A stretch of DNA of 64,000 nucleotides from Haloarcula argentinensis DSM 12282 (GCA_000336895.1 AOLX01000027.1:160469-224468), one strand, 5' to 3'; numbered from the stretch's first letter, positions 53,672 through 60,597 are shown. The notes: generated by a model from the letters alone, not told the origin. A program made the numbers and translations.

Positions 53672-54549
53672 TGCAGGTCCAGCCCCTCGCGGACCTGCTC
53701 GCCGGTCTCGGCGTCCCAGCCGCCGGCTCCATCGCCTCAGCGGTGGTTTTCGTCGTCGTCTTCGTCCTCGTCTACATCCTGGGGAAGGCGATTGTCCTGC
53801 CCATCGTCGACCGCTCGCTCAAGTCGCGCGACCTCGATACCCACGCTCGGCGACCGCTGAAGAAGGTCGTCAGCATCGGTATCGTGTTCGTCGCCATCTC
53901 CGTCGCCTTCGGGATGGCCGAGTACGGGAACTTCCTGCAGTCGCTGGCGACCATCGCCGCGGCGGCGACGCTGGCCATCGGCTTCGCGATGCAGGACGTC
54001 ATCTCGAACTTTGTCGCCGGCGTGTTCATCTACACCGACAAACCGTTCCGGATCGGCGACTGGATCGAGTGGGACGGCAACTCCGGCGTCGTTGAGGACA
54101 TTAGCCTCCGTGTTACCCGCGTCCGGACCTTCGACAACGAACTGCTGACCGTGCCGAATTCGAATCTAACTGATGGCGTCATCAAGAACCCTGTCGCCAA
54201 GGAGCAACTCCGCTTGAAGTTCGTGTTCGGCATCGACTACGACGACGACATCGACGAAGCGACTGAAATCATTCTCGACGAGGCCAGGGCACACCCGGAG
54301 ATTATGGACGACCCCGAGCCCTCGGTTCGCCTCGTTGAACTCGGTGACTCCTCCGTCGGACTGCAGTCTCGTATCTGGATCAAGAACCCGAGTCGGTCCG
54401 ACTTCGTCAAAACGCGCGCCGAATACGTCAAGTCAGTCAAGCAACGCTTCGATGCCGAGGACATCAATATGCCGTACCCGAACCGGACCATCGGCGGCGG
54501 GCTGGAGATGACCGGACTCGACGGCGTCGTGGAACCGGCCGACGACTGA
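53668..54549 (+). CDS. mscS: Small-conductance mechanosensitive channel MscS
   Basis: A 293-residue channel with three membrane spans (residues 18-40, 65-85, 92-118), the pore-lining helix LATIAAAATLAIGFAMQDVISNFVAGVFI and the conserved beta domain (PFRIGDWIEWDGNSGVVEDISLRVTRVRTFDN). It releases osmolytes on hypo-osmotic shock. It is the last normal gene before the integrated region. Confidence 0.94.
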   Translation: MMQVQPLADLLAGLGVPAAGSIASAVVFVVVFVLVYILGKAIVLPIVDRSLKSRDLDTHARRPLKKVVSIGIVFVAISVAFGMAEYGNFLQSLATIAAAATLAIGFAMQDVISNFVAGVFIYTDKPFRIGDWIEWDGNSGVVEDISLRVTRVRTFDNELLTVPNSNLTDGVIKNPVAKEQLRLKFVFGIDYDDDIDEATEIILDEARAHPEIMDDPEPSVRLVELGDSSVGLQSRIWIKNPSRSDFVKTRAEYVKSVKQRFDAEDINMPYPNRTIGGGLEMTGLDGVVEPADD

Positions 54550-54762
54550 GCCAGCGCTGACGCGATATCGTCACAAGAAACCACGACACACCGATGTTTT
54601 ACGATCTGTGCGACGCTACGTGTGGTTTGGAATCTCCGTGCCGGTTCTTTCCGTATTCGCTTCCCGAAAAGTAGGACGGACATCTCACAGTCATTCGCGT
54701 AGAACTGACTTCCTCAAATGGCGCTTTGCTGCTGACGAACCACTCGCAGCAAGATGCTACGG

Positions 54763-54780
54763 TAGCTGAGAGATTTGAAC
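54763..54780 (-). repeat. Degenerate tRNA-Arg 3'-end scar 1
   Basis: TAGCTGAGAGATTTGAAC differs at only a few positions from GCGCTGAGGGATTTGAAC in the intact tRNA-Arg at 63224-63241 (the 16-base core has one mismatch). Confidence 0.45.
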
Positions 54781-54850
54781 CACAGTCGGAGCAAACGCCT
54801 CCCTGATACAGATCCCTCAGCCGACGCTTCTCGGTTCTCACTGTCGTTCG

Positions 54851-54882
54851 CACAAAAGTCACGGGCGCTGAGGGACTTGACC
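54851..54882 (-). repeat. Degenerate tRNA-Arg 3'-end scar 2 (candidate att site)
   Basis: The 21-mer at 54862-54882 matches 63220-63240, the 3' end of tRNA-Arg(TCG), with two mismatches, and a CACAAAA sits just outside it in both places (54851-54857 and 63208-63214). It has the orientation expected of an att site left by integration into the 3' end of the tRNA gene. Confidence 0.6.
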
Positions 54883-54927
54883 GCTTCACAGTTTCTTCGA
54901 CGCGTTCGGAGTCGTCCTTACCGTGTC

Positions 54928-55854
54928 TTATCCACTGATCTGGCCAGTGGCAAGCGCTTGCCCGAGAAGAGCTAACTCTTCCCGGTACTCGACTGTCTCA
55001 AGCCACCGATCCGGGAGTCCAGTAGCCCCGAAACGCGCGCCGGCGAGAGCCCCAGTCACAGCGCCAAGCGTGTCCGTGTCACCGCCACGGTTGACCGAGG
55101 TAACGATGGCTACTTCAGCGCTGTCTGCCGTCAGTGCGTCGTATAGCGAGGTCTGTAACGTGTGGACAACGTAGCCGGTGTTCTCCAGTTGCTGTTCATC
55201 GATGAGGTCCGGTATGAGACGGATGGTATCGACGAGTTCGTCCGGTCCATCGCTGTCGATACGTGCGATTGCAGCGGCGAGTGGCGACTCCGCACCACGG
55301 AGGAACCCAGCGATGGTCTGATTGAGCAGTACACACCCGTATTGACAGCGGGGGTCATGATGCGTAATCGCCGAAGACTGCTTACTTACTCGTTCGAGTG
55401 TATCTGTCCCCTCAGCAAATGCGATGGCGTGCGGAGCACAGCGCATGATGCTGCCGTTCCCGGCGTTTGACCCTTCTGCGCGGCGCTGCCAGACTTCCCG
55501 GCCGGCATCGCGCCATGACGTGCCGCTCTGGTATTCACTAATTGCGTCAGCAGTCATGAGCCCGATATCGAAGGGGCCGTCCTCGTACCACTCGGCGAAC
55601 CGGTCAGCAATGTCCTCTCCGTCGAACGCCTGCTGCTCGGCGAGGCTACGCGCAAGACACAACATCATGTCCGTGTCGTCAGTGACGGTCCCAGCTGGTT
55701 GGCCGTGGGTCCCGTGGCCGAGCATCTCTGTCACCCGACCGTGCTCGGTAGCAATCTGCTCCGATGACCGGAACTCGACAGGCCGGCCGAGGGCGTCCCC
55801 GCAGGCAAGTCCCAGTAACGCCCCCTTCGCTCGTTCAATGAGGTCGACTGTCAT
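54928..55854 (-). CDS. ADP-ribosylglycohydrolase
   Basis: A 308-residue enzyme of the DraG/ARH family. Mg-binding motifs are GTVTDDTDMML (Thr58-Asp59-Asp60) and SVNRGGDTDTLGAVTGALAGA near residue 255. The family removes ADP-ribose from proteins, DNA or RNA ends. It is the last gene of the Ro-containing unit, so removal of ADP-ribose from RNA or from repair proteins is plausible but inferred. Similar enzymes occur in predicted RNA-repair operons. Confidence 0.9.
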   Translation of the reverse strand: MTVDLIERAKGALLGLACGDALGRPVEFRSSEQIATEHGRVTEMLGHGTHGQPAGTVTDDTDMMLCLARSLAEQQAFDGEDIADRFAEWYEDGPFDIGLMTADAISEYQSGTSWRDAGREVWQRRAEGSNAGNGSIMRCAPHAIAFAEGTDTLERVSKQSSAITHHDPRCQYGCVLLNQTIAGFLRGAESPLAAAIARIDSDGPDELVDTIRLIPDLIDEQQLENTGYVVHTLQTSLYDALTADSAEVAIVTSVNRGGDTDTLGAVTGALAGARFGATGLPDRWLETVEYREELALLGQALATGQISG

Positions 55855-55954
55855 GGATCATGACGAGAGCGTAGCCGATGTAGTGTTTTGGTTTCAGCGT
55901 GTTTCCCACGTAGACGCTGCCTTTCTCCGGTGTCTTCCTGATGCTTGGCGGCCA

Positions 55955-56239
55955 CTACGACTCCACGGGTGTGACACCGGTGAGTTCGCTAAGCGAAGCT
56001 GTGATCGAACGCGCAGGTGGCGCGATGTCTGTCTCTATAGTAACACGGACGGTCACCTCAGTCGCCGACAGGCCGGGCTGGAGACGACAGAGATCCTCGA
56101 TAGTGACAGCGAGCACGCCCTCAACGCGCGAGAGCCGCCGCTGGGCGTCGGTCGTGAGGCCACCGTCCGCGCCGTTAGGGACGCGAACTGTGACCGTCAT
56201 CGTCGTCTGTCGTGTCTCGGTGTCACTGGTGAGTTCCAT
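55955..56239 (-). CDS. Small unknown protein downstream of the Ro gene
   Basis: A 94-residue protein with alternating beta and alpha segments (MTVTVRVPNGADGGL, RRLSRVEGVLAVTIEDL, TEVTVRVTIETD), compatible with a small ferredoxin-like fold. It lies between the Ro and ADP-ribosylglycohydrolase genes on the same strand, so it is likely a partner in the same unit. ATG 56239 chosen; the frame extends upstream without similarity. I do not recognise it. Confidence 0.55.
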   Translation of the reverse strand: MELTSDTETRQTTMTVTVRVPNGADGGLTTDAQRRLSRVEGVLAVTIEDLCRLQPGLSATEVTVRVTIETDIAPPARSITASLSELTGVTPVES

Positions 56240-56389
56240 TGTCGTACCTCCATTGGTGGAGCGACCCGGCGGGCAGTCCCGACGCGCCACTCCGGATGCG
56301 CGAGAGGTGATTCGAACACCTGTTTCAGCCGTGGCATGGCTGCGTGATCGGCCAGACTACACGACTCGCGCAAAAACTGTAGAAACGGT

Positions 56390-57919
56390 TCAGACTGGCC
56401 GGTACGCCTCAATATCGTCGATGACCTGCATCGGTTCCTCGGCGTAGCCGATAAACTCCAGGACCTGCTCCGACCAGCCCGAGATGTTGTAAACGTTCTC
56501 GTAGCCTTCCGGCGTCACGAGATCGCCATACGATGCGAGGTCAATCATGTACAGCGCCGCTTCCGGCGCCACGTCTTCACGGTAGTCCTCGAAGGCCGCC
56601 TTGACCGTCCGGTCCTGGTCACCGAAGTGGTGTATCGAGTCCCAGATTTGCATGTCCGTGAAGAGGACGACACGATCGGCTTCGAGTTCCTCCTCACGGA
56701 GGTAATCGAGGACTTTCCAACCGTTCGTCGAGTTCCCGACATCGTTGTCGATACCCATAACGGCCCGCTGCCGCTGCAGGACTGGTGTCTCGATGTGGGT
56801 GGAAACAGTCCGGAAGTCTGTCCCGAAGCCGCCAACGCGGGCACCCTGCTCGGCAAGGACTGCACCGAACAGCGCTCCGATCTCCTTGCGCTGGAGCGAC
56901 CCTCGATGAGAGAGCATAGCGGTCATCGATCCCGAGAGGTCCACGCCGACGAACGTGTCACCGAGGCCGTCAGGGACGTGCTCAATAGCCACGTCCACGG
57001 CTTGTTCGAGCCAGCGCTCGACCTCGGGCGCCTCGATACCAGCGTCCTGCAGCGCCGTGTACGCCTGGTAATACCGGAACGGGTACAGCGGCGCATGCCG
57101 GACCGAATCGAGGTCGAGGTGGCCGACAATCGTCTCCCCGTCGACCCCGGCTTCGAGCATGTTCCGGAGGTTCCGAATTGAGGCGAAGATAGGCAGCGAG
57201 TACTTGTCGTCTTCGATGAGTGTCTCCCACGCCTTGGCGGTGTTCCCGCGTTCAGAGATGACTGTCTCCCATGTATTCGGTGACGGCAGTGGGTCGACAT
57301 CCGGGTAGTCGTCGAGGTCACCACGCATGAACCGCTCGAACAGGTCTTCTTGTTCGTCGTTAACCGGCGTCGGGTGGACACGGTTGAATACGTCGTGCAG
57401 CGTCACCTCCCGCCGTGGCAGCGCGTACTTCTCCAGCGAGTACGCGTCGGCCATTCCGACCAGCGCGTCTTCGATACCACGCCGTAGCGGCCACGGCGCA
57501 GTGCCGCCAAACAGCGTGTCGTGGACTGCCAGTGCCGTCGCTGTTTCGTCCATCCGCTGGACGATGGCCGGCGTCCACGCCCGAATGAGCGACTCGTCCG
57601 AGTCGTCTTTGAACCGGTCGTCGTTCGCGGCGAGCACAAGCAGCACCTGCGGGATGTCCCGGAGATGCATCTCCTGACGCGCGTACGCGGCCAGTTTGAG
57701 GACGAACTCCGGATCTTCGGCCGCCGCGGCGTCGAACCGCTTGACGACCGCCCGCAGGTGCTCGGTGTCGTCCTCGTAGTACGAATCCTCCAGCAGCTGG
57801 TTGATCGTTCGTTTGTACAGTGCGAGTCGTGGGTCCGCAGGCTGGAACGCTTCACCGCCCTCGTGGTTGGTGGTGCGTGTCGCCTCCGCGACCGTCTGTT
57901 TCGTATCGTTCAGTTTCAT
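56390..57919 (-). CDS. rsr: Ro60-type TROVE-VWA RNA-binding protein
   Basis: A 509-residue Ro protein. Residues about 20-310 form the HEAT-like TROVE ring that binds misfolded RNA ends and Y RNAs (LYKRTINQLLEDSYYEDD, FVLKLAAYARQEMHLRDIPQVLLVLAAND); residues 320-500 form a VWA domain with an intact MIDAS (D327-L-S329-G-S331). ATG 57919 follows the tRNA-Arg 3' end by 55 bases. Ro proteins act in RNA quality control and repair, guided by Y RNAs; four candidate Y-like RNAs lie immediately upstream. Archaeal Ro proteins have been little studied, to my knowledge. Confidence 0.92.
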   Translation of the reverse strand: MKLNDTKQTVAEATRTTNHEGGEAFQPADPRLALYKRTINQLLEDSYYEDDTEHLRAVVKRFDAAAAEDPEFVLKLAAYARQEMHLRDIPQVLLVLAANDDRFKDDSDESLIRAWTPAIVQRMDETATALAVHDTLFGGTAPWPLRRGIEDALVGMADAYSLEKYALPRREVTLHDVFNRVHPTPVNDEQEDLFERFMRGDLDDYPDVDPLPSPNTWETVISERGNTAKAWETLIEDDKYSLPIFASIRNLRNMLEAGVDGETIVGHLDLDSVRHAPLYPFRYYQAYTALQDAGIEAPEVERWLEQAVDVAIEHVPDGLGDTFVGVDLSGSMTAMLSHRGSLQRKEIGALFGAVLAEQGARVGGFGTDFRTVSTHIETPVLQRQRAVMGIDNDVGNSTNGWKVLDYLREEELEADRVVLFTDMQIWDSIHHFGDQDRTVKAAFEDYREDVAPEAALYMIDLASYGDLVTPEGYENVYNISGWSEQVLEFIGYAEEPMQVIDDIEAYRPV

Positions 57920-57974
57920 GCTATCACCGGCGTCGCAAGAGTCGACGCCGAACCCGCTCACCGCGAGCGGAACA

Positions 57975-58049
57975 CGTCCCTGACAGGATTCGAACCTGTG
58001 GCACCCGGCTTCGAAGGCCGGTGCTCGTTCCGAACTGAGCTACAGGGAC
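57975..58049 (-). tRNA. tRNA-Arg (anticodon TCG), array copy
   Basis: Complete cloverleaf: acceptor GTCCCTG/CAGGGAC, anticodon stem CCGGC/GCCGG with loop CTTCGAA, T loop TTCGAAT. It sits between candidate Y RNA a and the Ro gene and has the same anticodon as the tRNA gene that hosts the island. Confidence 0.95.
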
Positions 58050-58052
58050 AAG

Positions 58053-58185
58053 CGGTGGTCGGAAAATCGCTGGAGCGAGGGATACTGTGTTACCAGTTAC
58101 ACCAGAGCGGCCGGTCCGCTCCCGGGACTCGAACCCGGAGTAGTCGCTCCACAAGCGAAGGAACACTCCAGCTCGGCGACCACCG
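58053..58185 (-). ncRNA. Candidate Y RNA a, with permuted tRNA mimic
   Basis: Read on the minus strand, a 9-bp outer helix (CGGTGGTCG/CGACCACCG), internal loop CCGAG/CGATTTTC and inner helix CTGGAG/CTCCAG enclose, in order, TTCCTTCG, a TCGCT/AGCGA hairpin, a T arm (CCGGG-TTCGAGT-CCCGG), a hairpin GAGCGG-ACCGG-CCGCTC equal to an acceptor stem closed by a loop, TG (U8), and a D arm (GTGT-AACTGGTA-ACAC with A14, G18 and G19). This is the permuted tRNA arrangement of bacterial YrlA RNAs. Confidence 0.75.
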
Positions 58186-58237
58186 TTGGATTCGCATTGC
58201 TCATCCAACGAGGTCTTCCTCACCGTGTTCAGAAGAC
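58184..58237 (-). repeat. Two hairpins between candidate Y RNAs a and b
   Basis: CGTTGGAT/ATCCAACG (58184-58210) and GTCTTC/GAAGAC (58213-58237) can form stems in the linker, possibly processing or stabilising elements. Confidence 0.45.
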
Positions 58238-58251
58238 TACCTGATGAGTGA

Positions 58252-58395
58252 TGGCGACCGGGAAATTATCGAAGCGGGCCCGGTGTCGGGTCGGTCCCTT
58301 TGTCCGGACATAACGATAGGCCGGAGAAGCCTACCGTCAGGGCTTGAACCTGATGGATACCTGATCGAAGAAACACTTCGACTCGACGGTCACCA
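58252..58395 (-). ncRNA. Candidate Y RNA b, with T arm and looped acceptor-like stem
   Basis: Outer helix TGGTGACCG/CGGTCGCCA (one G-U), internal loop starting TCGAG, inner helix TCGAAGTG/CGCTTCGA (8 pairs, one G-U). Inside: a T arm TCAGG-TTCAAGC-CCTGA followed directly by a 7-bp hairpin CGGTAGG/CCTATCG in the acceptor position. The D-arm part is less clear than in RNA a. Confidence 0.65.
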
Positions 58396-58404
58396 CGAAT
58401 GATA

Positions 58405-58483
58405 GCGGCCGGGAAATCGACGGAGCGGTGCGGGAGTTGAACCCGCTGGGTGCCGGGAAGGAACGCTCCATCTCGACGGCCGC
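58405..58483 (-). ncRNA. Candidate Y RNA c, compact form
   Basis: Outer helix GCGGCCG/CGGCCGC, internal loop TCGAG/CGATTTCC, inner helix ATGGAGCG/CGCTCCGT. The apical part has TTCCTTC and a T arm GCGGG-TTCAACT-CCCGC but no acceptor or D arm. It cannot be a tRNA because an anticodon arm and D arm are missing. Confidence 0.65.
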
Positions 58484-58494
58484 CGACGGATGGT

Positions 58495-58571
58495 GGGACA
58501 CCGGAAAATCGGCGGTGGGTAAACCGCAATTCCTGACAAGAGGAAGTAACCCACCGCCTCGACGGTGTCCC
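58495..58571 (-). ncRNA. Candidate Y RNA d, without a tRNA module
   Basis: Outer helix GGGACACCG/CGGTGTCCC (9 bp), internal loop TCGAG/CGATTTTC, inner helix GCGGTGGGT/ACCCACCGC (9 bp), apical TACTTCCTC with a TTCCT/AGGAA hairpin. The helices differ fully in sequence from those of RNAs a-c while the internal loop is kept. Confidence 0.65.
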
Positions 58572-58574
58572 GAA

Positions 58575-58646
58575 AGCCTGCACCAGGATTCGAACCTGGA
58601 CCGCGTCATTACCACGGACGCGGGCTGCCGATTACGCTACACAGGC
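58575..58646 (-). tRNA. tRNA-Thr (anticodon GGT)
   Basis: Acceptor GCCTGTG/TGCAGGC (two G-U pairs), anticodon arm GCGTC...GACGC with GGT preceded by U33, T arm CCAGG-TTCGAAT-CCTGG. Confidence 0.85.
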
Positions 58647-58649
58647 CAA

Positions 58650-58722
58650 GGCCGGGTGCGAGACTCGAACTCGCTGCTCGTCCGTCACAGGGCCGAAGGT
58701 TACCAGATACCCCAACCCGGCC
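58650..58722 (-). tRNA. tRNA-His (anticodon GTG)
   Basis: The anticodon loop is CTGTGAC. The acceptor is eight pairs long (GGCCGGGT/ACCCGGCC), giving the G-1:C73 pair that identifies tRNA-His. Confidence 0.88.
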
Positions 58723-58749
58723 ACGGTGTGCCCGCTTGATGCGAGCGCA

Positions 58750-58873
58750 TGGAACGACCAGGTCTCGAACCCGGATACCCTGGCTCTTCAGGCCGGTGTC
58801 CTGCCGAGCGTAGCGAGGCAGGGCTCGTCAGAGCACAGCTCTGAGGGTGCGCTCCCGATTGCGCTATCGTTCC
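58750..58873 (-). tRNA. tRNA-Phe (anticodon GAA) with a ~50-nt insertion
   Basis: Acceptor GGAACGA/TCGTTCC, D arm GCGC..GCGC, anticodon loop CTGAAGA and T arm CCGGG-TTCGAGA-CCTGG are all present, but about 50 nt made of two hairpins (TCAGAGC/GCTCTGA and CCTGCC/GGCAGG) lie between the D stem and the anticodon stem, flanked by CACC direct repeats. It is either an intron at an unusual position or an inactivating insertion. Confidence 0.75.
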
Positions 58874-58909
58874 GATGTCGAATCGCAAGCTGAGGAAAAT
58901 ACCGTAGCA

Positions 58910-59731
58910 TCACGCGCGGACTTTCCGCATCCAGTTATCCAACGCTTCCCGGTAACCGCTCTTGTCGGGCGTCGGGAACTCACCGATGGCGTTGAACTGC
59001 CCGGTAATCGCATCCCGAGCCCGCTCTTCCAAGCCGTTCGGAACGGTCGCCGAGTTGCCGGTGCGCTTGTGCGCGACGAGGTCCTCGACGAGCTCAGGGT
59101 CGCCGCCATCGACAGCACCGGCGAGTTCGAAGATATCGGCCTCGATGTCCTCATACTCGACGACATACTGCGCGCCGAGCAGCCCACGGTAGACGTAGAG
59201 GAACTTCTTCGCTCGCGGATCGTACCCCTCGGCTTTCTCCGGGTCGAGATGCTTGTAATAGTTGGACTTCGCCATGCCGAGGTACGCGTGCGGGACATTC
59301 ATCGGGAGGAACTCCCGGATGAGGTCCTGCAGGGCGTCCATCTCCAGCGGCATCCCGTTCATGACCGTCGGGGCTTCGAAGACCAGCTCGACGATGTTGT
59401 AGTTCGCCGACTGGAGGAGCTGTGCGAACTTCTTCAGTTCGTAGCTCCGCAGGTCAACCTCTGCGTACTCCTCGAACCCTTCAGTCGTGCCGTCCATGTT
59501 GACGGTAACCTCTTCAGCCGGAGTATCAAGGTACGCGTACGCCTCCGCCGGAGTCATGTGGAGACCACGGACATCGATATCGCTGTCCGTGCTGTCGAAC
59601 CCGTAGATATGGCTCCCGGTGATGGCGTAGAACCGTGGTCGGTTTTCCGAACCCCGGGTGGCGACGGCGGCTTCGATGAAGTCTCTGATGTCTTCCGCAC
59701 CGTACTCCAGATCAAGCTGTTCGATAGTCAT
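58910..59731 (-). CDS. RlaP-type polymerase-beta-fold nucleotidyltransferase
   Basis: A 273-residue nucleotidyltransferase. The motif G39-S40 ... D51-X-D53 (TGSHIYGFDSTDSDIDVRG) is the polymerase-beta active site, and the rest matches the RlaP family (predicted RNA nucleotidyltransferases linked with RNA ligases in RNA-repair operons): YELKKFAQLLQSANYNIVELVFE, FLPMNVPHAYLGMAKSNYYKHL. It is embedded in the tRNA array, 62 bases after tRNA-Glu(TTC), on the same strand, and could add nucleotides to damaged tRNAs. Activity not shown. Confidence 0.85.
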   Translation of the reverse strand: MTIEQLDLEYGAEDIRDFIEAAVATRGSENRPRFYAITGSHIYGFDSTDSDIDVRGLHMTPAEAYAYLDTPAEEVTVNMDGTTEGFEEYAEVDLRSYELKKFAQLLQSANYNIVELVFEAPTVMNGMPLEMDALQDLIREFLPMNVPHAYLGMAKSNYYKHLDPEKAEGYDPRAKKFLYVYRGLLGAQYVVEYEDIEADIFELAGAVDGGDPELVEDLVAHKRTGNSATVPNGLEERARDAITGQFNAIGEFPTPDKSGYREALDNWMRKVRA

Positions 59732-59793
59732 TGCTTGCTACCTCGTGTTCGTGCGTCGTAGTTGGTTCCTCGGGTCGCAGCAGCGCCCGATAG

Positions 59794-59869
59794 TGCTCCC
59801 GAGGGGAATCGAACCCCTGACCTCTACCTTGAAAGGGTAGCATCCCTCGCCAGCGGGGACTCCGAGAGC
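59794..59869 (-). tRNA. tRNA-Glu (anticodon TTC)
   Basis: Acceptor GCTCTCG/CGGGAGC, anticodon stem CTACC/GGTAG with loop CTTTCAA, T loop TTCGATT. Its D arm (TCCCCGCTGGCGAGGGA) is identical to that of tRNA-Gln in the array. Confidence 0.95.
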
Positions 59870-59873
59870 GCAA

Positions 59874-59947
59874 AGCCACGAGTCGGATTCGAACCGACGA
59901 GAACCCGCTTTGCAGGCGGGTGCGTTAGACCGCTCTGCCACCGTGGC
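59874..59947 (-). tRNA. tRNA-Cys (anticodon GCA)
   Basis: Acceptor GCCACGG/TCGTGGC, anticodon stem CCCGC/GCGGG with loop CTGCAAA, T arm GTCGG-TTCGAAT-CCGAC. Confidence 0.95.
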
Positions 59948-59986
59948 ACGAAGACAGGGCGGTAAAGTGGGGGAGTGCAAGCCCCA

Positions 59987-60060
59987 CGCCGGGCCAAGGA
60001 GTCGAACCTCGCACAACTCGGGTAACAGCCGAGTTCCCACACCACGCGGGACCGCCCGGC
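59987..60060 (-). tRNA. tRNA-Asn (anticodon GTT)
   Basis: Acceptor GCCGGGC/GCCCGGC, anticodon stem CTCGG/CCGAG with loop CTGTTAC. The T stem is imperfect (GAGG-TTCGACT-CCTT). Confidence 0.92.
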
Positions 60061-60139
60061 AGACGGGCCCGACGAGAGTGAGCAAACGCTGTGTGTTTGC
60101 GAACTACGCCGGGGAGGCGGAATCACAGCGCGATTCCAA
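60061..60139 (-). pseudogene. Possible decayed tRNA remnant
   Basis: The spacer repeats the tRNA-Lys 3' end (CGGGCCCGACG at 60064-60074) and contains a GCAAAC/GTTTGC hairpin with a 7-base loop, but no T loop. It looks like the remains of a duplicated tRNA. Confidence 0.35.
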
Positions 60140-60213
60140 CGGGCCCGACGGGATTTGAACCCGCTATCTGCCGATTAAAAGTCGGCTGCCTGTATCTCAT
60201 AGGCTCCGGGCCC
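60140..60213 (-). tRNA. tRNA-Lys (anticodon TTT)
   Basis: Acceptor GGGCCCG/CGGGCCC, anticodon stem GCCGA/TCGGC with loop CTTTTAA, T arm GCGGG-TTCAAAT-CCCGT. Confidence 0.95.
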
Positions 60214-60217
60214 ACAG

Positions 60218-60290
60218 TGTATCGACCCGGATTCGAACCGGGGGCTCGGCCGTGAGAGGGCCGTGAGTTTGGCCGCTACTCCACTGGAGC
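60218..60290 (-). tRNA. tRNA-Glu-like (anticodon CTC), acceptor stem broken
   Basis: Anticodon stem CGGCC/GGCCG with loop CTCTCAC and T arm CCCGG-TTCGAAT-CCGGG are intact, but the 5' strand GCTCCAG cannot pair with the 3' strand TCGATAC. It is either a pseudo-tRNA or has been damaged by recombination at its 3' end. Confidence 0.6.
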
Positions 60291-60346
60291 AGGTGTCCTC
60301 GCCCGTGCGGGGTCATCAGAAATGCCAGTCGGCGCGGTGCGCCGAA

Positions 60347-60419
60347 TCTTCCCGACACGAGTCGAACGTGCGTCTCCGCCTCTACGGGGCGGCGTCGTGG
60401 GCCACTGGACCACAGGAAG
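60347..60419 (-). tRNA. tRNA-Tyr (anticodon GTA), C at position 33
   Basis: Acceptor CTTCCTG/CGGGAAG and anticodon stem CCGCC/GGCGG are intact. The loop CCGTAGA has C instead of the almost universal U at position 33. Confidence 0.8.
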
Positions 60420-60423
60420 CTAA

Positions 60424-60497
60424 TGGACACCCCCGGGACTCGAACCCGGAGCCTCCCGCTTGCGAAGCGGACGCTCTGCCAATTGAGCTAGGGGCCC
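60424..60497 (-). tRNA. tRNA-Ala (anticodon CGC), weak acceptor stem
   Basis: Anticodon stem TCCGC/GCGGG with loop TTCGCAA and T arm CCGGG-TTCGAGT-CCCGG. The acceptor strands GGGCCCC and GGGTGTC mispair at two positions; function is doubtful. Confidence 0.75.
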
Positions 60498-60520
60498 GCA
60501 AGTAGGGGCGCAACTGCGAT

Positions 60521-60593
60521 TGCGGGAGCACGATTCGAACGTGGGTCTGCTGGTCATGAGCCAGCCGGGATCGGCCAGTCTACCCAATCCCGC
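60521..60593 (-). tRNA. tRNA-Met (anticodon CAT)
   Basis: Acceptor GCGGGAT/CTCCCGC, anticodon stem GCTGG/CCAGC with loop CTCATGA. It lacks the three G-C pairs of initiator tRNA, so an elongator (or Ile2) role is more likely. Confidence 0.88.
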
Positions 60594-60597
60594 AGAG

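Larger units (their letters stand above)
54550..54927. other. Left boundary of the island with tRNA-like scars
   Basis: About 380 bases with no convincing gene; the open frame 54599-54889 (minus) crosses the tRNA-like scars and is not trusted. The segment contains two degenerate copies of the 3' end of tRNA-Arg (54763-54780 and 54851-54882). Confidence 0.6.

Noticed and set aside
54599..54889. Minus-strand open frame with several Cys residues
   Set aside because: It runs across the tRNA-derived scars, lacks a consistent family signature and has unlikely composition for a haloarchaeal protein.
58405..58571. Calling RNAs c and d degenerate tRNAs
   Set aside because: They lack D and anticodon arms, and their enclosing helices and internal loops are shared with RNAs a and b, so a distinct RNA family explains them better.
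58750..58873. A normal intron in the anticodon loop of tRNA-Phe
   Set aside because: The anticodon loop is contiguous; the extra sequence lies before the anticodon stem.
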